From an uncultured Acetatifactor sp. (GTDB lineage: Bacteria; Bacillota; Clostridia; Lachnospirales; Lachnospiraceae), in the NCBI GenBank assembly GCA_910586515.1, contig CAJUGL010000058.1:1-21963 (forward strand): a stretch of 21,963 nt of DNA, given 5' to 3'. Under the pieces are notes generated by a model. That model worked only from the letters and a program-made list of their open reading frames with translations, did no database searches and was not told the origin of the DNA. Positions 1-6,508 of this stretch are shown here, in pieces. Both the position numbers and the translations under genes were made by a program. Each line of letters opens with the position of its first letter. The first letter of the stretch is position 1.

Positions 1-63
1 ATAGAAGGAAAAACTTCGCAAATGCTGATTAAATATGCAGTTGTCAGCGTTCAAAACAATTGA
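1..63 (+). other. possible 3' tail of an unidentified plus-strand gene
   Basis: Frame 1 is open from the first base to a TGA at 61-63 and would encode about 20 residues ending VVSVQNN. The stretch is AT-richer than the ABC gene it abuts, and it antisense-overlaps the broken end of that gene. It could be the end of a transposase or other inserted gene lying to the left, which would explain the ABC truncation, but 20 residues are not enough to identify a family. It may equally be a chance open frame. Confidence 0.18.
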
Positions 64-1168
64 GTTTCACTGATTCAGGATGATCATATACCTTCTGCTT
101 TCCATAAGAGAAACTCACATCCTGAAATACAATCTCCGCAGGCTGTCTGTACAGCGCTTCCGGCACCCGGCCTTCCTGCTGAATGTCCGGCAGCTCCAGA
201 AGACGCCGAAAGCAGGACGCATCCGCATTTGCCAGTTTCAGGTTGGAATACGTATTTACAATCCCTGTGACAAAGCCGGAAAAACCGTTGATGGCGCCAA
301 AGTATACAAGGAACCCGGCCACGGAAATCTCTCCCCGGAGACAGGAATAAATCAGATAGCCGTAGGCAAAACCATTTCGGAGTATATTCAGCAGAAACTG
401 CATGCAGTCCACGGCAATCATCTTCCTGTTATGGCGCCGCTCCATCTTTACCCTTTTGCCGAATATTTTCTTACGCAATGTCATCAACCAGTCGTACATG
501 GCAAAAATCCGCACATCCTTAGCCATTTCCGTATTCCGGAATGTCTGTTTCAGGTAATTGATTTCCCTGTCGGACTGGGCAAACTGCTCTCTGGCGGCAA
601 GCTGCCAGAAATTTCTCAAACGGAGTATCCCGTAATTGACAAAAGAAAGCAGAAGCAGAACCGCCACAAGCCATGGCTTCAATATGCCCAGTACCGTGGA
701 ATACAGGAAGAAACAGGCCGCATTGACAATCAGGTCCTTGGGATAAGCCAGCATCCGGTAGCTGACAGCCCAGTCCCCGCCCTCCATGCTGTGGTAGGCA
801 CGTTTTATGATTTTCTGTTCATCGCCGTACTCCACATAGCGATAGAGGCATTTTGTCTCCCTTAACACGGCGTCGCTCTGCAGTATGGTCCGAAACCAGT
901 TTTCCCCGAAATAAACCCGGTATGTCCCCCAGTTCAGCAGCCCGTTGCACAGCAGCATCCCAAGCCCGGCCAGGCCGATCAGCCCAAGGCCGCGGAACAG
1001 ATCCCCGCCCTCCACCGCGCTTACCACTATTCCCGGCATCAGGATTCCGAAAAACGGAAGGAGGATTCTGCCCAGTACCTCAATGCCATGGTAAACCGCT
1101 GTTTTGGGAATCTCCCGATAGAGATAGCGGTAAAAATACAGTATGTTCGACAAAATGGAATATTTCAT
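44..1168 (-). pseudogene. ABC exporter half-transporter, ATPase domain truncated
   Basis: The 374-residue product has a normal N-terminal exporter membrane domain, with hydrophobic helices near residues 30-85, 140-180 and 255-300. It then begins a nucleotide-binding domain (A-loop region VSFSYGKQ, about residue 350). After KVYDH the sequence leaves the family pattern and stops within about 15 residues, so Walker A, the signature motif and Walker B are all missing. Full-length relatives run to about 580-600 residues. The ATG has an AAAGGAG ribosome site 7 bases upstream. It follows the LytTR/GHKL two-component genes on the same strand, an arrangement common for regulated peptide or drug exporters. 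A single-base shift just after the His codon would read Leu-Asn, the usual continuation, then stop, so a frameshift or a rearrangement are both possible. Unlikely to be functional alone. Confidence 0.75.
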
Positions 1169-1293
1169 CCCAAACTCCTTTCCCGGCAGATTCTAATGTG
1201 TTTTTAGAGCGGGAATGCATTTTCAGACACGCTCTATGGTTCCAGGTTTACGGACCCCCTCTGCCTCTGTCTCAAATGGTAACCCATATGCGC

Positions 1294-1330
1294 AAAAAAA
1301 GAACCGATTCTGCACGAATGGTTCTTTTTC
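1294..1330 (-). terminator. bidirectional intrinsic terminator after the GHKL kinase
   Basis: A 10-bp stem, AAAAAGAACC (1296-1305) against GGTTCTTTTT (1320-1329), has a 14-base loop. Read on the minus strand it is followed by seven T residues. It lies about 30 bases past the kinase stop, so it should separate the two-component genes from the ABC gene. The A/T tracts on both sides make it potentially bidirectional. Confidence 0.75.
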
Positions 1331-1357
1331 TGCACGAGCGGCAGGTTGCCTGGCCCA

Positions 1358-2077
1358 TTACAGCGGAATCAGAATCTCCGTGGCAAACACATCCCCTTCA
1401 TCCTCACGGGTCCGATATCCCTGATATTTTTTGATCACCTTATCAATCCGCTGCAGCCCAAAGCCGTGGCTGTCCGAAGGCTTTGTGGAAAGATAGCGCC
1501 CGCCCTGCCTTCGGTAGGAACCGTCCGCCGCATTCATCACATAGATGTAAAGGTTCTCCTTGGCCCTGGCTATATACAAACGGATAAAACGCCGCTCCCG
1601 GGGCACCTTCAGACAGGCTTCCATGGCATTGTCCAACAGATTCCCGATCATCACGCTCAAGTCCACATCCGATACAGGAATCCTGGCAGGCACCTCCGCC
1701 GTAACATCCACCCGGATATCCTTCGCCCTGATGATGGACAGTTTGCTGTTCAAAATGGCGTCAAGCATAGAGTTTCCGGTCCGCAGTGCAATATCTATCG
1801 TATTATAGTCTTCCGTCAGCTCCTGAAGGTAATTCTGCAGTTGCTGCGTCTCTCCCATCTCCAGATAGGCCTGCATGGTCTGGAGATGATTCTTGAAATC
1901 ATGGCGCCATCCCCTGGTCTGTCGGTAGAGATTGTCCACTTCCCGGCAATGCTTCTCGGTCAGGTCATTCTGGTACCGGGCAATCTGCTGTTCCACACAG
2001 CGGCGGATATAAAGGCGGATTCCCATTATCCCTGCAGGCACAGCCAATATGATAACAATCACGATCAACCAATTCAT
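1358..2077 (-). CDS. GHKL-type sensor histidine kinase (AgrC/LytS-like), short form
   Basis: I take the ATG at 2075-2077 as the start, because GGAGG sits just upstream and one membrane helix follows at residues 3-20 (MNWLIVIVIILAVPAG). This gives 239 residues. The H-box is RHDFKNH with His59 as the likely phosphorylated residue. An N-box (GNLLDNAMEAC) and a G-box (GFGLQRI) mark a GHKL ATPase domain. AgrC-like kinases usually carry five to seven helices that bind a peptide, and here there is only one, so the signal input is unclear. The partner is the LytTR regulator just upstream. The reading frame stays open upstream through the whole tandem repeat, so a GTG start (for example at 2245) giving a 12-residue-repeat leader cannot be excluded. 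Confidence 0.85.
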   Translation of the reverse strand: MNWLIVIVIILAVPAGIMGIRLYIRRCVEQQIARYQNDLTEKHCREVDNLYRQTRGWRHDFKNHLQTMQAYLEMGETQQLQNYLQELTEDYNTIDIALRTGNSMLDAILNSKLSIIRAKDIRVDVTAEVPARIPVSDVDLSVMIGNLLDNAMEACLKVPRERRFIRLYIARAKENLYIYVMNAADGSYRRQGGRYLSTKPSDSHGFGLQRIDKVIKKYQGYRTREDEGDVFATEILIPL

Positions 2078-2097
2078 ACCGCCTCCACACCCCTTAA

Positions 2098-2334
2098 CCA
2101 CCTGTCCGGAACAGTTTCCGATTACCCCTTCAGCAGCCTGCCCTGAACAGTTTCCGATTATCCCTTCAGCCACCTCTCCGGAACAGCTTCCGATTATCCC
2201 TTCAGCCACCTGCTTGGAACAGTTTCCGATTATCCCTTCAGCCACCTCTCCGGAACAGTTTCCGATTATCCCTTCAGCCGCCTGCTTGGAACAGTTTCCG
2301 ATTATCCCTTCAGCCGCCTGTCCGGAACAGCTTC
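2098..2334. repeat. 36-bp tandem repeat between regulator and kinase genes, six full copies plus one partial
   Basis: Full units begin at 2098, 2134, 2170, 2206, 2242 and 2278. A seventh partial unit (2314-2334) lies inside the last codons of the response regulator. Units differ at a few positions, mostly in the first 10 bases. The most constant part is GAACAG(T/C)TTCCGATTA on the plus strand. Read as minus-strand RNA, most units can form a small hairpin, CGGAA-RCTG-TTCCG or its GGAA/TTCC core. Because 36 is a multiple of three, the kinase frame is open through all copies (12-residue repeat AEGIIGNCSGQV and variants). The regulator frame meets a TGA in every copy. Confidence 0.95.
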
Positions 2335-3026
2335 ATAAACGCCTCGTTTACCGCCCCGTACATCCTGCGGCTCACCGGCACGGTCCCCCCGTTATCCATC
2401 AGGATATCCTGCTTCCCGATTTTGGCTATTCTGCGAAGGTTCACCAGATAGGAACGATGGCAGAACAGGAAATCTCCATGACCCTCCAGGCGCTGCGCCG
2501 CCTCCCTGATCCCAAGCTTCAGGGAAAGCGTCTCCGTCAGGCACACCAGTTCACAATAATGTCCCACAGCCTCCCCGTACAGAATCCCTTCCGCGTCTGT
2601 TTTGATCAGCCCATCCTCTGTGGGAAGCAGAATGCTCCTGGTATCCTCCGCTTTCCTTGCCACACATTTTTCCAGACATTCCCACACTTTTTCCCGCTTA
2701 ATGGGTTTCAGCAGATAGTGGAGCGCCTCCACCTCAAAACCCTCCTGCATGTAGTCCGCAACCCCGGTGGTAAAGATAATGTTCACGTTCTTTCCCTTTT
2801 CCCGCAGCTTCTTCGCCAGGCTGACACCGTCCATTCCGTCCATGCAGATATCAAGAAAAAGCACGTCGAACCGCTGCTCCCCGCACCACGTAAAGTAAAA
2901 AGCATCGCTGCTGTGAAAAGTTTCCACTTCCGCGTCCGCCATTTTTTGTTTTTTCCACTCTTCGATATATTTCACCAGGATATCCCGGTGTACCTGTTCG
3001 TCATCCACCACCGCAATACTCAGCAT
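2310..3026 (-). CDS. LytTR-family response regulator (AgrA/LytR-like)
   Basis: The 238-residue product has an N-terminal receiver domain with the acidic pair Asp8-Asp9, phospho-acceptor Asp59 (FLDICMDG) and Lys107 (LLKPIK). A C-terminal LytTR DNA-binding domain spans about residues 135-235, with the family-typical CHRSYLVNLRRI and VSRRMYGAV segments. The start ATG follows an AGGGAGA ribosome site. It is the first gene of the minus-strand operon and should be phosphorylated by the GHKL kinase encoded downstream. Its last six codons and stop lie inside the 36-bp repeat array, so the C-terminus has been drawn into the repeat. The target promoter is probably the exporter operon and possibly its own promoter, by analogy with family members. 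Confidence 0.9.
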   Translation of the reverse strand: MLSIAVVDDEQVHRDILVKYIEEWKKQKMADAEVETFHSSDAFYFTWCGEQRFDVLFLDICMDGMDGVSLAKKLREKGKNVNIIFTTGVADYMQEGFEVEALHYLLKPIKREKVWECLEKCVARKAEDTRSILLPTEDGLIKTDAEGILYGEAVGHYCELVCLTETLSLKLGIREAAQRLEGHGDFLFCHRSYLVNLRRIAKIGKQDILMDNGGTVPVSRRMYGAVNEAFMKLFRTGG

Positions 3027-3047
3027 ATTTTCTCATCTCCCTAAGAA

Positions 3048-3079
3048 AGAATAATATACATCCGGTTATTTGACAACCG
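3048..3079 (-). promoter_or_regulatory. promoter with dyad operator for the LytTR operon
   Basis: On the minus strand TTGTCA (3071-3076) and TATTCT (3048-3053) are separated by 17 bases. A perfect inverted repeat, CGGTT-7-AACCG (3063-3079), overlaps the -35 box, with ACCGTT at 3076-3081. ACCGTT resembles the core of LytTR binding sites as I remember them, so autoregulation is plausible but inferred. Confidence 0.55.
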
Positions 3080-3135
3080 TTTTCTGGCAGCAGGAATATA
3101 AATTATGAAAAAAATATAAAAAAACAGTCTTTGCC

Positions 3136-3164
3136 TTGACATCGGCAGCATTTCACTTTAAACT
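3136..3164 (+). promoter_or_regulatory. strong plus-strand promoter ahead of the 52-bp repeats
   Basis: TTGACA (3136-3141), a 17-base spacer and TAAACT (3159-3164) form a good vegetative-type promoter. Transcription would begin near 3171 and enter the hairpin, the two direct repeats and the terminator before the PBECR4 gene. Confidence 0.6.
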
Positions 3165-3207
3165 GAAAATCAGAAACACCTCGCTGTTTCCGGTGGACTA
3201 ACACCTT

Positions 3208-3311
3208 AATCCGAATCTTCTGCCGGACGAATGTGCCGGACGTTGGCGGACAACAGAAAAATCCGAATCTTCCACCGGACGAATGTGCCGGACGTTGGCG
3301 GACAACAGAAA
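3208..3311 (+). repeat. two tandem 52-bp direct repeats
   Basis: Copy 1 is 3208-3259 and copy 2 is 3260-3311. They differ only by TG versus CA around 3221-3222 of copy 1 and the matching place in copy 2. Just before copy 1, GTGGACTAACACCTT resembles a degenerate end of another unit (GCGGACAACAGAAA), so the array may once have been longer. Confidence 0.95.
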
Positions 3312-3321
3312 AATTAGTCAT

Positions 3322-3365
3322 AAAAAGAGAGTTGATGATACTGCGGTATTGCAGCTCTCTTTTTT
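3322..3365 (+). terminator. intrinsic terminator between repeat RNA and PBECR4 gene
   Basis: A 13-bp stem, AAAAAGAGAGTTG (3322-3334) against CAGCTCTCTTTTT (3352-3364), contains one G-T wobble. The loop carries a nested ATAC/GTAT helix. A T-run completes a strong plus-strand terminator about 85 bases before the PBECR4 start. The A-tract on the other side could also stop minus-strand transcription. Confidence 0.8.
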
Positions 3366-3449
3366 CATCATATTTCCTTCCATATCATACATTATCCGGC
3401 TTCTTCGATCTTATTATATCCTATTGTTCAAGTTTTGAAAGGAATATCT

Positions 3450-4190
3450 ATGACACATCTCACCTACAGCAAAAAAGATGCCATACGGATTGTCACCACG
3501 GCCGCAAAAGACTATGCACATCTGCTTGAAAACCAGAATTTCCTTTTTTTATACAAAAATCGGAACACTCACAATATCGCCTTTTTCCAGACACTCTTTA
3601 CTGCCCGGAATTTCCAGCATCTCACAGGGATCTATCTCATAAATAAAGAAGGAGTCCTGGTTAAAAACCACATTCAATTTTACCGGAAATGCCTCCAAAA
3701 CAGACTTTCAGAATCTGAAATCCGCTTCAAACCAGACGGCACCACACCTTTAAAATTAGCAGCCTTACCCCAAATTATCAACTTCATCAATTGCTCAAAA
3801 ATGGTTGCGATCTATCATGAAATCAGACCAAAGCTTGCAGTGGACCTCCTTACCGGAACCACAAACTTCTGCCTGGGTTTTACAGGTGACAAAAGGGGAT
3901 ATTACATGCCAAGTTCAGCCCTCCTGGAAGACATCCGCAAATTATCCCCTGAATCCCATCAGATTCTTGCCATCCTCTCCAAACCGGCCTCCGGAAAAAC
4001 ACCATGCTATCAAAATATCCGCTACCTGGCAAAAGGAGTCCGTTTGGAAAAGCTCCTTCTGCCGCCAGAATTATACTCCATCCTGGATCTCAGCCTAAAA
4101 CTCACCTCACAAACAGGCTCCCCACCTGGAACACAACCGTTGACACCGCCCAGGCCAGAACAATCTGAAACACCATCATTTTCACCGTAA
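3450..4190 (+). CDS. PBECR4-domain protein, predicted RNase-like toxin
   Basis: The 246-residue product opens MTHLTYSKKDAIRIVTTAAK and contains blocks DGTTPLKLAALP, RPKLAVDLLTG and GYYMPSSALLEDIRK. I recognise these as the PBECR4 family (phage-Barnase-EndoU-ColicinE5/D-RelE-like nuclease 4). The assignment is from memory of the family, not a search. No signal peptide or membrane helix is seen. I chose the ATG at 3450 because AAAGGA lies 9 bases upstream; a TTG at 3435 is in frame but lacks a ribosome site. The last 29 or so residues (from about 218) are Pro/Thr/Ser-rich and are antisense to the end of feoB, so they look like read-through after loss of an older stop. The gene stands alone downstream of the repeat RNA and terminator, suggesting toxin-like control. 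Target and activity are unknown. Confidence 0.7.
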   Translation: MTHLTYSKKDAIRIVTTAAKDYAHLLENQNFLFLYKNRNTHNIAFFQTLFTARNFQHLTGIYLINKEGVLVKNHIQFYRKCLQNRLSESEIRFKPDGTTPLKLAALPQIINFINCSKMVAIYHEIRPKLAVDLLTGTTNFCLGFTGDKRGYYMPSSALLEDIRKLSPESHQILAILSKPASGKTPCYQNIRYLAKGVRLEKLLLPPELYSILDLSLKLTSQTGSPPGTQPLTPPRPEQSETPSFSP

Positions 4191-6120
4191 AGCTCCAGGA
4201 ACCGCTCTCCTTCTTAATCGTGGCCACCGTTGCCACACAGGGGACATACAACAGGCAGAACAGCATCAGACAATAGGCGTTCAGGGGTCCGAAGGCAGGG
4301 TTAAACTGATGAATATTGTCCACGATAGCCCTCATTCCCGCATCCGAATTGGCGTTAGCCACACCGAACAGTACCGCAAAACTGGACACCACCACTTCCT
4401 TTGCGGAAATACCGGACAGCAGCGCCACGCCGATCTGCCACATGCCCAGACCTGCCGGGGCAAGCAGGGGCACAAGCAGGCGTCCCAACCCTGCGCCGAA
4501 GCTTTCCGCCGGATCTGCCACCATGCCGGAAAAACCGAAATTCAGCACAAACCAGATTACAATGGAAGCGATAAAAATGGTAGTACCCGCCTTGGTAAGG
4601 TAATCTTTCAGCTTATTCCACACATAGATGCGAATGGTTCTGCCATTGGGCCTCTTATATTCCGGCAGCTCAATTAAAAGGGAATCGTTGGACTTCCCCT
4701 TTTCCAGACGATTGATCATAAGGGCTGCCAGTATGGCAATGATCATTCCCACCACATACATGGAAAATGCCGCCGCTGCCGCGCAGTCCGGAAAAAACAT
4801 ATCGGAAAACAGCACATAGACCGGCAGTCTGGCAGAACAGGACATAAAGGGCGTCACCAGCATGGTCTTGCGTCTGTCATGCTCCGTCTCCAGTGCCCTG
4901 GTGGCCATAATGGCAGGCACTGTACAGCCGAAGCCCAGAATCATGGGCAGAAAGGCTTTGCCGGAAAGCCCCACTTTCCCCATGACGGAGTCCATCACAT
5001 AAGCCACCCGGGCCATGTAGCCGCTGTCCTCCAGTACAGCCAGGGCCAGAAACAAAATAAAAATATTGGGAATAAAGGTAAGGATACCTCCCACCCCTGC
5101 AATGATTCCCTCCACAAGCAGCGATTCCAGCCATCCGGCCACACCGATGCCCCGCAATGCCGCCGTGGCTCCACCTGACAATGCGTCAAGCCCGGTCTCA
5201 AATACGCCTTTCAGCGCGTCTCCCACAGTGAAGGTAAGGAAGAACACAAAGCACATAATCAGCAGAAACACAGGAATCCCCCATACCGGATGGGTCAGAA
5301 GCCTGTCGATTCTGTCCGTGGAGGCAGCCTTTTTGCTTTTGTTAAAAAGAATCTCCTTTATCACCTTTTCGATATAAGCGTACTTGCACTGGATGATTTC
5401 CTTCTCATAGCTTTTGTCCGCCACATGAACCACGGACATGGGATGCTCCTTTTTAACCTCCTCGTCATCCTCCAAAAGCTTGATGGCATGCCATCTGGCA
5501 GAGGAATGATCCGGATAGCTCTCCTGCATCATGGCTTCCAGTGCCTGAATTTTCTCTTCAATTTCCTCCGGATAATCCAGGATAAAATCCTCCATCCCCT
5601 CCTCGCAGTGATGGATGACCGCATGAAGCAGAATGTCCAGTCCGGTGCGCCGGGCCGCCGATACAGGCACCACCGGTATATCTCCCAACATTTCCGGCAG
5701 ACGGTGCATATCGATCTCCATGCCCCGCTCTTCCACCACGTCCATCATGTTCAGCGCCAGTACAATGGGCTTTCCCAGTTCCAGAAGCTGCAGGGTCAGA
5801 TACAGATTCCGCTCCAGGGAGGAGGCATCCACCACATTGATGATTGCATCAATCTCATCATCCATGGCGCAGAGCCTGGTAACCTTCTCCTCGATGGTAT
5901 AGCAGGTCAGGGAATAGATACCCGGGGTATCTACAATGGTAATCCGGGTGTCCTCATAACTGGTCTCCCCCTCCACCCGCTCCACGGTGACTCCCGGCCA
6001 GTTGGCCACCTTCAGCCGGGAACCGGTGAGGGCGTTGAACAGGGTGGTTTTGCCGCAGTTGGGATTACCGATGCACGCTACACGAATATGCTTTTTTTCA
6101 GTCTCTTTTGTCCGATTCAC
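4102..6120 (-). CDS. feoB: ferrous iron transporter B
   Basis: The 672-residue membrane protein takes up Fe(II). The N-terminal G-domain shows G1 GNPNCGKTT (residues 18-26), a GVTVE switch, G3 DTPGIYSL and G4 NMMD. The C-terminal half has many helices, including the gate motif GCTVPAIMATRAL and a second gate-like GISAKEVVVSS. The start is GTG at 6118-6120 and overlaps the feoA stop as GTGA, indicating translational coupling. Length and motif order are normal for FeoB. The 3' end overlaps 89 bases of the convergent PBECR4 gene, and no terminator is visible in that overlap. Confidence 0.97.
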   Translation of the reverse strand: MNRTKETEKKHIRVACIGNPNCGKTTLFNALTGSRLKVANWPGVTVERVEGETSYEDTRITIVDTPGIYSLTCYTIEEKVTRLCAMDDEIDAIINVVDASSLERNLYLTLQLLELGKPIVLALNMMDVVEERGMEIDMHRLPEMLGDIPVVPVSAARRTGLDILLHAVIHHCEEGMEDFILDYPEEIEEKIQALEAMMQESYPDHSSARWHAIKLLEDDEEVKKEHPMSVVHVADKSYEKEIIQCKYAYIEKVIKEILFNKSKKAASTDRIDRLLTHPVWGIPVFLLIMCFVFFLTFTVGDALKGVFETGLDALSGGATAALRGIGVAGWLESLLVEGIIAGVGGILTFIPNIFILFLALAVLEDSGYMARVAYVMDSVMGKVGLSGKAFLPMILGFGCTVPAIMATRALETEHDRRKTMLVTPFMSCSARLPVYVLFSDMFFPDCAAAAAFSMYVVGMIIAILAALMINRLEKGKSNDSLLIELPEYKRPNGRTIRIYVWNKLKDYLTKAGTTIFIASIVIWFVLNFGFSGMVADPAESFGAGLGRLLVPLLAPAGLGMWQIGVALLSGISAKEVVVSSFAVLFGVANANSDAGMRAIVDNIHQFNPAFGPLNAYCLMLFCLLYVPCVATVATIKKESGSWSFTVKMMVFQIVLAWAVSTVVFQVGSLFVR

Positions 6121-6380
6121 GATTGCGCAGCCTCCTGTCCATCCAATTTTTCCATACCATCAAGGCAGCGGATTTCAATCCGTGATGAAATATGCTTTCC
6201 CAAAGCCAGGCGGGTACCCCTGACCTGGATGATCAGCGCCCCCTTGTTTTTCCGGTTCAGCACATTCACAATGGTTCCGTCATTCAGTCCTAATGCCTGC
6301 AGCCGCCTTGTAATGGCAGGCTCCACATACAGTCCGTCTATGCAGTAACTTCCGCCCTTTTGCGCCTCATATAATGTCAT
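6117..6380 (-). CDS. feoA: FeoA-like SH3-domain iron transport accessory protein
   Basis: The 87-residue cytosolic protein has the FeoA pattern: EPAITRRLQALGLNDGTIVNVLN, then GALIIQVRGTRLALG and a closing SRIEIRCL strand. FeoA proteins help FeoB, probably by contacting its cytosolic domain. The frame is open further upstream, but the ATG at 6378-6380 with GAGG and AGGA just before it fits the family length. It overlaps feoB by 4 bases, so the two are an operon. Confidence 0.93.
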   Translation of the reverse strand: MTLYEAQKGGSYCIDGLYVEPAITRRLQALGLNDGTIVNVLNRKNKGALIIQVRGTRLALGKHISSRIEIRCLDGMEKLDGQEAAQS

Positions 6381-6399
6381 TTGCCTCAATCCTTTTCTT

Positions 6400-6428
6400 A
6401 TTGTGAAACCGATTTTTCTTTTATGCAA
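6400..6428 (-). promoter_or_regulatory. probable feoAB promoter
   Basis: On the minus strand TTGCAT (6423-6428) and CACAAT (6400-6405) are 17 bases apart and about 20 bases upstream of feoA. GATAAGATAG lies just upstream of the -35. I do not see a convincing Fur box, so iron control is expected from gene function but not shown by the sequence. Confidence 0.4.
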
Positions 6429-6508
6429 AACTATCTTATCACGAATGCTTCCGTTTATCAACCGTGTCGTTTTCTCCTGTATGGTTTTTTCCAAAAAATG
6501 TCCACATC

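Larger units (their letters stand above)
3171..3365 (+). ncRNA. candidate repeat-containing small RNA, possible antitoxin RNA
   Basis: This roughly 195-nt unit is bounded by a TTGACA/TAAACT promoter and an intrinsic terminator and contains no convincing open frame. It has a 6-bp hairpin (GAAACA 3173-3178, TGTTTC 3185-3190), then two nearly identical 52-nt repeats. Each repeat can fold CCGGAC-GAAT-GTgCCGG (six pairs, one bulged G) and then has a GGCGGACAAC segment, an A-rich linker and TCCG, which could pair back to CGGA. This matches the layout of type III antitoxin RNAs (tandem repeats, then a terminator, then a toxin gene). The function is inferred. A plain leader RNA is the alternative. 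Confidence 0.5.

Noticed and set aside
2098..2334. 36-bp periodic repeats as a CRISPR array
   Set aside because: Units are contiguous with no spacers, and there are no cas genes.
2049..3044. Plus-strand frame with 12-residue repeats CPEQFPIIPSAT
   Set aside because: It is antisense to the repeat array and the LytTR regulator. The openness follows from the 36-base period, and no start signal is seen.
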